Shown in pieces: positions 1-7,184 of a DNA stretch of 13,818 bases. The translations under genes and the position numbers were made by a program. Numbering within the stretch: the first letter of the stretch is position 1; each line of letters starts with the position of its first letter. The notes under the pieces were generated by a model. That model was not told where the DNA came from and made no database searches. It saw only the letters and a list, made by a program, of their open reading frames with translations. The stretch is taken from the NCBI GenBank assembly GCA_005223375.1, contig RXOD01005487.1:1-13818 (forward strand). The letters are read 5' to 3'. Origin of the DNA: Amoebophrya sp. AT5.2. Taxonomy: Eukaryota > Sar > Dinophyceae > Syndiniales > Amoebophryaceae.

Positions 1-1
1 G

Positions 2-3000
2 GCTAGCCACCAGCTGATCGAGCACGTGACGGAGAGCATCGAGTCGGTTTTCGCGGCCTTCCGCGACCCCCTCGCGCAGCATTTGCTCGGGGTCGGTGGC
101 ACCGGAGCGATATCCTCCACCGCGGCGGCGGGGCTCCCCAACGCGCCGGTCACGAAAGTGCTGCGCGTCGTGTTTCTCGCGATTTCAAAAATTTTAACAA
201 TGCGGGAAAAAAACACCGTGGTGAAGCGAAAACTGCAGAACTTCCACGCGATTCACTCGGTGAAAACCCTGAAGCACTGCTACGGCGTGACGGCCAGCTG
301 CGAGAAGCTGCTCGTCGAAATCAACAAGCACCTGGACGACGAGGAGGCGGAGTTCCTGGTCAACTTCGAGAACAGAAAAAGCCTGCTGATGCGCAGGTTC
401 CAGTTTCTGGCAGACTGCTACATGGAGGAGGACGAGCAGCAGGGCGCGCTGGGAGCCGCTCAAGGAGAGGCCGACCCGGCGCTCGCGACGCAGAAGGTGC
501 TCGAGAGGTCCATCCTTTACTACATTTCGGTCGACGCGGAGGAGTGGCTGGACGCTTTTCTGCAGGCGTCGCAGATCCTGCAGTACGCGGTATTTTTCGA
601 CTTCACGAAAGCGAAGGCGTTCGACCCGCGGGAGGTGGCCGCCGCGAGCGCAAACCTGGAGCGAGCGAAGGAACGCCGCGTGAAGGAAATCGGGAAGCAG
701 AGGGACTACGAGCTGCTGCCGTTTGCGACTACGAGTACGGACGATACGAAGGCGATTCTGCAGAGGCAGGCGATTACTGCCGCCGCGGAGAAGAAGATTC
801 TGGTCCTCGAGAACGCGACCGACTTCTTCCAGACGCTACTCACGGGAAAGAAGTGGGACGAAGCGGTGGATCCGAACATTTCGAAATCGCTGCTGGCGAA
901 GCTGGCGATCGACAGCTTTCGGCACTACGTGACCCAGAACCACATTTTCTGCTTCGTGAAGCAGATCTTCGACCTCTACACTACTTCTACTACTATTTCC
1001 AGCAGAAACTACAGTAACAGCAGTAACTCCAAAGCCTACGCCCCGAGCTCGCAGATCCTTTTGATGAAGCGGCAGCAGGTGGTTACTTGGATCGAGAGTG
1101 AAAGTGAGATCGCGACGTTCCCGCGGGCGGCGCGCAGCAACGAGCTGCTGAAGCTGATCATCGGGGACGCGGCGTACGATAACTGGCGGGAGGCGAGGCT
1201 CGTGACCGAGCAGTACGAGGCCTGTGAGGAGGTGGGGACGGTGTTCGAAAGAGTGGCGACCAGCTGGAACGAGCAGCGGATCGAGGAATGGGTATCGGGG
1301 ATTGGGGAATTTCAGCAGGCAGTGCTGCAGAAGATCGCGTACCTGAAGGAATTCCACACAGAAATGGCCAAAAGCCTAGACGTGGTCGTGCGAAACATGG
1401 CGGCTGGAGCCGGAACTGCTGCAGCTCAGCAGGGAGGAGGAGGCGCGGGAGCTGGTGGCCCCGCAAATGCCAATGGTGCGATACTAGATTTGGAGATGAC
1501 CATGCGGACGAAAGCGATGGATGACGCACAGTCTGCGGCCTTCGAGGTGAAGTTTTTCGAGATCGACAGCGCGGGAGTGGACGCGAAAAATATTAAGGAA
1601 TTTCTCAGCGGTGGTGGCGGAAAAGGAAAAACTGGTGGTGGAAATAAACCTGGCGGGCTCGTCACTGTGAAGTCGGAGGCTGATCTGGAGGAAGAAAGAA
1701 AGGAAAAAATACTCGCGAAAATACCGACCATGTTCCGAAAAGTGATGGAACCCTTGGTGTGTAGTGGAGCTGGTGTTGCAGGTGCCGGTGGGGGTGGCGC
1801 AGGAGGTGCAGCTGCACGATCAGACGCGCCTTCGCTCGGCGACTGGTTGACGATTTCCCAGCTCGACGAGATGTACGGTTTGTGGACTGGGGACACTTTC
1901 CTCGACCAGGCCCCCCTCCCCTACCTCTTCGACGCACTGCTGCAGGGCGCGCTTCAGTTCAGAGAAGCGGGGGGACAGGCGGTGGAACCGTCCTCGAAAC
2001 CATCTTCAAAACCTTCGTCATCGCTGTCGAAGAAGAACGTTCGCGCCTTCCACGACTTCGATTGGCCGAAAATGCTGAGTGTGTGCGACAAGGTGGCGCG
2101 GCGGCTGGACATCGAGGAAGGCGTGCACAACAATTTGAAAGAGGACGCGCGCGAGGGGTTTGAGCTACTCTTTCGGACATCAGCATCTTCAGCGACAGGA
2201 GCAAAGGGATTGAAGACCGAGATCGAGGACGCGGCGGTGGAGCAGGTAAAGCACCTGCGCCTGGTCGATGAGGACGAAGAAGGCGGTGGAACAAATGTTG
2301 ACGGAAAAATGGGGGGGGCGAAGATGAAGAAATCCTCCCTGACCGACGAGGATTTCGCTGCTGCGGAGAAGACGATTGAAGACTATTGGGCCTCGCACGC
2401 AGAGATGCGGAAGAAGCTCGAGGAATTCAAGCAGAAAAAGGCGGCCAGTCTGCAGCAGGAGCTCGACACCTTCCGCGCCTCCAAGACCGTTGCGTTTCTG
2501 GAGGAAAAAAACTTTGAGCGCATATCCAAGGTGTTCGGCTACGAGAAAAAACGTGCAACCAACCTCAACATGCAGAAAGCGCTCGTCAACAGCGTCGAGG
2601 GCGGCGGGGCAACGGGTAAAGGAGCATCTGCGTCCTCAAGTAAGATGAAAGAACAAAAGGGAGACAAGGAGAAGGACGATGGTCATAGTAAGACGGCTCG
2701 TCCTGTACCTTCTTCCCCGACGAAGATGAAGAAGGCGAAGCTGCCGTTCTTGAAAGAGGGGGTGGCAACGCTGGAAATGGCCCACGTTGTGATCGCTTAC
2801 GGGAACCTGAAGCACCTGCAAAACCTTGTCACAGACATGCACGTGGAGGGAGTGGAGTCCAGCCGAAAGAAAGCCCTACTCGAACACCAAATCAGGATGT
2901 TCCTCGTGCAACTCGACAAGGAAAAACTGCCGCCAAACATGAGCAGCCTCAAGGGGAAGGTATTTGTTTAACTATACCAATCGACGTCACGACCCAGAGG

Positions 3001-3903
3001 CAGATGGCGGCAATGAACCTACAGGCCAAAAACAGTCGCCCTTCGCTTGTACAAGACCGTTGGGCGCAAATATTGTCGTCGTGGATGTGATTCAATTTCA
3101 CTTGATGTGGCGGTAGTTCACCCGAGTATCAATCTTCTATCATTCAGGTGGAAAAGCGCACTGCGGACTTGCAGCTCCTGGAGCAGCTGTTTGACGAGAA
3201 GCATCAGAACCACAAGCCCACGTCCACCCTGAACGAGGCCAACCTTGTGGCTGAGCTGGACGGGCTCGTCGAAAAGCGCAAGGTCTACCTCGAGAACCAG
3301 GTGCGGGTCGAGCTTAAGAAGATGCAAGCCGCCTTCCTGCAGGAAGGAACCACAGGAAATGATAATGAACAATCGGAGCAGTCGCAGGAACAACTTCAAC
3401 TGCAGCACGCGCAACAGATCCTCACGGACTTCGAGGAGCAGCGGAAGTTCGTAAAGAAGAAGACGATTCTCACCGACGCGTACCGCAAGTGCTGCTGGAC
3501 GTTTCTCGTTTGCCGGGAGATAACCTCCAAAACGGGCATCGGCTGCCCGGAGTGGTTTCTCGACCAGGACACATCAATACCCCACACGAAGGAACTGGTG
3601 CAAAATTTGAAAAAATCCTTGAAAGAAGCGCAGAAAAAAATGACGGAAATAGACTTAGTAGACGGAGGCGGAGGAGGTGGGGGTGCTTCGCCGTCGAAAG
3701 GGAACAAAGTCCAGGGGATGAACAACAACAAGCGAAGGAGCGTAGAAGTGAGCGACTTCCAGAGCTTCTCGCTGGAGGGGATGCGAGCATCCACCGGAGG
3801 GACCACAACCGAAGGCGACCGCCGGGCGGAATTCCTGGCGAAACATTTAAAGAACACCCTAAAGCTGCAAACCTGCTTGGAGCAAAAAGTCACGGCACAA
3901 TGA
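2..3903 (+). CDS. 3' part of large helical/coiled-coil protein of unknown function (2 exons)
   Basis: Spliced reading frame 2..2959 joined to 3148..3903 (TGA stop), 1237 visible residues. The frame is open through the left edge, so the true start lies outside the window; the GTG at 26 is not a credible start. I do not recognise the family. The sequence is rich in Glu, Lys, Ala and Leu and looks largely alpha-helical. It is broken by Gly-rich linkers encoded near 1429-1476, 1606-1665, 1759-1812 and 3661-3695, and by a Lys/Ser-rich stretch near 2596-2730. Charged coiled-coil-like helices lie near 2395-2560 and 3148-3350. No membrane segment, ATP/GTP-binding loop or catalytic motif is visible. 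The general look, helical bundles with disordered linkers, would fit a scaffold, tethering or cytoskeletal protein, but that is only an impression. Exon 2 continues the same style after a phase-0 intron, which supports the join. The coding assignment is strong; the function is unknown. Confidence 0.85.
2960..3147 (+). other. Intron, 188 nt, phase 0, GT-AG
   Basis: The upstream exon ends GGGGAAG and the intron begins GTATTTG; unspliced reading meets TAA within four codons. The intron ends TATCATTCAG after a pyrimidine-rich stretch, and the next exon opens at 3148 with GTGGAAAAG. Both sides are phase 0 and both junctions read AG|GT. Removal joins two long open frames of similar composition. No clear internal inverted repeat is seen, unlike the HPRT intron at 5689-6011. 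Confidence 0.85.
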
Positions 3904-4805
3904 CAATCGCGCTCACGACGACGAAACTCTACAGCAACACATGATGGACGATGACAACAGCTGGATGCGGCGCACACGTCGTGCTCCTCGCGCAATCTAC
4001 TTTCTTACTGACTGCGCCCACGTAAACATGCTGGTTTCGTTTCACTTTCAGGCAGCTAAGTACTCTTCGAGTTTCAATGGTGCCCATTACAGCTCGTTCC
4101 GATTCCCCAACAGCAACTGCAACAGCGACGTACTAGTGCTATCATGACATACACATAGCAGCGGCTGCGGCCTGCATCTTCAGGTGCTTGCTCGCACAAG
4201 TTCTTGTTTCCAGGAAGAGCCCAGCCCCTTTGGGCTCGTGGGGCTCGCACAGAAATGATACGGCGCGGCAGGCGCGACCACTTCTGCTTCTTCAAGCAAG
4301 TCAACGCAGATGAAGTCATGTTCCTTCTCTCTGAAAATGCTCTTCCTCTCATTCCTGCTATCTTGATCGTAGGTACTTTCCGTGAGCGTGATAAACGTGT
4401 TGCAGGAGCAGGACGTTTGTGTACCGTCACCGTGTACGATGTAACCCTGGGTAAACTGTGTATTACGTGTACGTGTTGCACTTGCAGAAAAGCTACAAGA
4501 CAGACATATTATTGGAGCTTCAACTTTTCGATTTTGTTCCAGAAACAGGAAGGTGCAGCTGCTCGTCTTTTCGAAACAAACTTTCCAGTGCCGGTTCTTG
4601 GTGGTGGAAGGGTAGTTTTTCTATAATACAGTGGTGCTGCACAAGGATGACGCACAAGAGTGGTTAAGTACTCTGGTACAGTACTTGACGTTGACGTAAG
4701 ACTAAGACTCAACGCTTCGCGCGACAAGTACAAGTCAGTGTAAGTCCGTTAGTACTTAGTTTCTTCAACACCTCCGTGGTTTTTGCGACTTTTCCCTCCA
4801 AGAAC
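3904..4805. other. Intergenic spacer between the coiled-coil gene and HPRT
   Basis: About 900 nt without a convincing gene. Open frames here are short, rich in Cys/Thr/Phe and unlike the neighbouring proteins; the longest, 4204-4626, has no ATG at its start. The segment should hold the 3' UTR and polyadenylation site of the upstream gene and the 5' UTR of HPRT. Several pyrimidine-plus-CAG motifs (for example near 4043-4050 and 4206-4213) could be cis- or trans-splice acceptors, but none can be assigned. Small hairpins occur at 4217-4237 (GAGCCCA, 7-nt loop, TGGGCTC) and 4666-4686. No tRNA or other structured RNA was recognised. Confidence 0.6.
4666..4686. repeat. Short inverted repeat upstream of HPRT
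   Basis: AAGTACT at 4666-4672 and AGTACTT at 4680-4686 form a perfect 7-bp stem around a 7-nt loop, 120 nt before the HPRT start codon. Another AGTACTT lies near 4752. It could be a protein-binding palindrome or an RNA hairpin in the leader. A repeat this short also arises by chance in about 900 nt, so no role is assigned. Confidence 0.35.
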
Positions 4806-6200
4806 ATGACTTCTTCGTCTTCCAACGCGAAACGCGTTGCCGGTGGCGAGCACAGTCCGAAGCGGCGCAAGAGCAGTGCCAGGAGTCCGTCTCCCTCCGC
4901 GGCCGCAGCCGGTGATTCCAAATCAAAATCAATAATATCGCATGTGAACAACGGCCACGGCCAAACGACCAGCAGCACTTCCTCGCGGCCCTGCAAGCCG
5001 ATATGGGTGCAGGACGGCTGTAGGTATGAGAAGGATAACTTTTTGCTGCCGCGGTACTACGAAGACTGCCTCGAGTACATCATGCTGCCCAAGTCCTTCA
5101 TCCAGGATCGCATCGAGAAGCTCGCGGTGGATATCCAGACGTGGTACGATCAGGAGTTCGATCCGAGCGGATCTGATCCGCCGCAGATTCACGTGCTCTG
5201 CATCCTGAAGGGCTCGCGGCACTTCTTCACCCGGCTGCTGCAAATCTGGGACAGAAAACACAAAAGCGACAAAGCTCCCTACGTCGAGCACTACATCAGG
5301 CTGAAATCGTACCTACTTCTTTCCGAGGATGGTTATCATGGTTTGGTGGTTTATTATTATTTTCCGATGTATTTAAAACAAAAACGTAAGAGCTTGAACT
5401 TTTATCATGCATCGCGGGATGAAATCGAATTCGAAATCCACAACGGCTCGCCTTGTTCCCCATCGCAGCTACGAGAACATGTCCTCGACGAACACTCTGC
5501 AAGTCCAGGCTGACGACCTCTCCTCTCTGAAAGACCAGCACGTGCTGATCGTCGAGGACATAATTGATACGGGGCACACCCTCAAAAAGTTCACCGCCTA
5601 CCTGCACCAGCACTGCTATGCCCCCGAGTTATTCTACTTCCTGGCTGTTGTAGAATTTGTAATTGTAACTTGCAGGAGATCGATGAGGGTGACGTCGGTC
5701 CTTGCAGCAGCACTCACCGATCACCCCCTCAGGATGAGTGCTGCTGCAAGGACGTCTCCACATGATCCCCCAGGATGGTGCAACTTTCTTCGCTGGTCGG
5801 GCTCGGGTATAGCAGCGATAGCGATACTAGCGATAGGCATAGATTGATAGAGCAGGATGCCTCCCCCCTCCTAGTCTGAGCCTTCCCCTACCGCTTTGTC
5901 CGAGTCCTTCCGGCCCCGTGCTGCCCCGCCTCCAGCCAATAGTTGAAAATTGAACAAGAGTGAAGTAGAATATAAGACCGGTTGTAAAACTGCCGGCCAA
6001 AGTCGTTGCAGGTGACGTCCTTGCTCGAGAAGCGGCTGGGCGCGGGGAAGCCGGGGACGGCGTACGTCGGCGATTTTGTGGGGTTCAGCGTGCCCGACGA
6101 GTTCATCGTGGGCTTCGGGCTGGATTACAACGAGCACTTCCGGGACCTCGACCACGTCTGCGTTATGAACAAGACCGGCATCGAGCGATACAAGGCATGA
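4806..6200 (+). CDS. HPRT: Hypoxanthine-guanine phosphoribosyltransferase, four exons
   Basis: Best model: exons 4806-5308, 5469-5627, 5676-5688 and 6012-6200, 287 residues. The enzyme transfers phosphoribose from PRPP to hypoxanthine or guanine, giving IMP or GMP (purine salvage). Similarity to human HPRT runs through the core: [11 protein letters not shown] (~81-91), the LKGS loop (134-137; LKGG in human), RLKSY at the flexible-loop start (165-169), the PRPP-binding motif [13 protein letters not shown] (~194-206) with acidic pair E197/D198 and catalytic-base equivalent D201, K232 in LLEKR (equivalent of the purine-contacting Lys165), DFVGF (246-250), [16 protein letters not shown], and a C-terminus YKA as in human. 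The first ~75 residues are an extra Ser/Lys/Arg-rich region with KRRK at 19-22, possibly a nuclear signal. ATG 4806 is the first Met in frame. No C-terminal glycosomal signal is seen. Identity is certain; exon 3 is the least sure part. Confidence 0.95.
5309..5468 (+). other. HPRT intron 1, 160 nt, phase 2, GT-AG
   Basis: The exon ends within the Ser codon of RLKS (TC|GTACCT) and resumes at 5469 after CCCCATCGCAG, giving TC+C = Ser and then Tyr-Glu-Asn. This restores RLKSY followed by ENMST, which aligns with human RLKSYCNDQST. Unspliced, the frame inserts an AT-rich non-HPRT stretch and then stops. The homology on both sides makes this boundary secure. Confidence 0.93.
5628..5675 (+). other. 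HPRT intron 2, 48 nt, phase 2, candidate
   Basis: Donor GTTATT inside the Glu codon of CYAPE; acceptor TAACTTGCAG. It is T-rich, 48 nt long (a multiple of three) and has no in-frame stop, so retention would add 16 mostly hydrophobic residues that HPRT proteins lack. Removing it gives [16 protein letters not shown], one residue longer here than human YNPKMVKVASLLVKR. The alternative of one long intron from the GTTGTA at 5647 to 6011 leaves a three-residue insertion and does not explain the direct repeat at 5688. Confidence 0.62.
5689..6011 (+). other. HPRT intron 3, 323 nt, phase 0, introner-like
   Basis: Donor GTGACGTC after AGG (Arg225) at 5686-5688; acceptor CGTTGCAG at 6004-6011; exon 4 begins GTGACGTCC (Val-Thr-Ser). 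The 9-mer GGTGACGTC spans both junctions (5688-5696 and 6011-6019), so excision anywhere in the repeat yields the same mRNA, and the GT/AG boundaries fall inside it. A 19-bp hairpin begins two bases after the left copy. The rest is mixed-composition sequence with no open frame of note. The acceptor is firm from homology; the donor depends on accepting the 13-nt exon 5676-5688. Confidence 0.68.
5698..5753. repeat. Perfect 19-bp hairpin inside HPRT intron 3
   Basis: The left arm 5698-5716 (GTCCTTGCAGCAGCACTCA) and right arm 5735-5753 are exact reverse complements around an 18-nt loop. The right arm, read on the minus strand and extended outward, contains GACGTCCTTGC, the same 11-mer as exon 4 at 6014-6024. 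The hairpin is therefore built partly from the sequence that flanks the intron. It sits directly inside the donor and also contains a TTGCAG that could act as a decoy acceptor. Confidence 0.85.
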
Positions 6201-7184
6201 TAAAGTATGCCCTTTGGCAATTGAACAATTGATTTTGATTGATTGTTCTCGTCGTTCTGAATTGTGTGGGGCGAACAAATCGACGGATGAGAACAGAAGC
6301 ATGGCCTTCGCCTTTGCTCGAGGAACACAAGAAACAGAGTACACGGAGCCGAATCACGACACAGCACGCAGAAAAAAGCAGTGGTGCTACATGCATCGTC
6401 GGCACCAGCAGGCTGGAGCTATCGCGCTGGCTCTTCCGAAGATCATCGTCTTGGAAAGTAATGTCCGACACTTAGGCTTCGGTGTTGATGAAAAAAAACG
6501 AATTATAGCAACGTATAAAAAAAAAAAAACATAATCAAAATTGAAATAAATCAACCGGCGCTATAGGAGGATTAGGACGTACACGTACGCGTTGTACTTG
6601 TATCTTCTGTGTAAATATGCATCGGTTGCAAGAATTGGCGGTGGTCTTGTTGTCGAACTCGAAATCGGATCACATACAGTGAAATCGGTTCGTGAAATTG
6701 GTTCCATCAATCTTCCATCGGTTCGTGCACTCAACGTCAACATACAACGTCAAGCCAAGTAATACGGTCAACGTCAAGGTCGTGAAAATATCACCTCGTG
6801 GCTTGAACGCTGCACTTCTTTCCCGCGGTCATCTACCGAACGAAATTTCTCCAGGTGACTTCGCGCAAAGTTTACTCAACCTCTTAGTTATCTTCGCATT
6901 CGCCTGCTTAAATTTTTGAAAAATTAATCATCAAACTATCGATCCCGCTGTCCTCGGCGCATCAATCTTTTTATTCGCTAGTCAGAAGCAGATACCTCGA
7001 TCATCCAGCTGAGTCGTGATCAGAAGTTTAAGTAGTTACAGTAAATGCCAGTGGCGCCTCTGCCGGAAAAGCCGGCCCTTCGAACGAGACGCAGAACGTG
7101 GTAAGGAAGTACAACTACGACCTGAAGGACGAGGAGGACAGAAGCTAGCTATACAGAAACAGCACGGCTGCTGCTGCGAACCAA
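6201..7184. other. Spacer: HPRT 3' region and leader of the 7185 gene
   Basis: AT-richer than the genes, with an A13 run at 6517-6529 and an AATAAA at 6545-6550, about 345 nt past the HPRT stop, which could be a poly(A) signal (unverified for this lineage). A small stem GAACAAT/ATTGTTC lies at 6223-6248. Around 6730-6780 the heptamer AACGTCA recurs three times. From 7032 to 7145 the frame shared with the next gene is open and protein-like without an ATG (see findings). No RNA gene was recognised. Confidence 0.55.

Larger units (their letters stand above)
5688..6019. repeat. Direct repeat at both ends of HPRT intron 3
   Basis: GGTGACGTC occurs at 5688-5696 and 6011-6019. The similarity continues as GGTC then CTTGC on the left and directly CTTGC on the right, i.e. 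14 matching positions with a 4-nt insertion. This is the pattern expected of a target-site duplication from insertion, or of intron gain by local tandem duplication of exon sequence. Confidence 0.75.

Noticed and set aside
194..463. Minus-strand and other-frame ORFs inside the large coding regions (also 836-1529, 7188-7857, 8239-8894, 9331-10073)
   Set aside because: They are shadows of GC-rich coding sequence: Arg/Pro/His-rich translations opposite long real frames.
2960..3147. First intron as a second introner with inverted repeats
   Set aside because: Only scattered 5-6 nt complementary matches (such as CACGAC/GTCGTG) are present and the direct repeat is just AGGT, which any splice junction shows.
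4204..4626. 140-residue ORF between the first gene and HPRT
   Set aside because: It starts at TTG; from the internal ATG the product (CITCTCCTC, FNFSILF) looks random, and composition differs from all neighbouring genes.
4806..6200. Other phosphoribosyltransferases (adenine, orotate, uracil) for the 4806 gene
   Set aside because: The EDIIDTG motif context, the [15 protein letters not shown] block and the YKA terminus are specific to the hypoxanthine/guanine branch.
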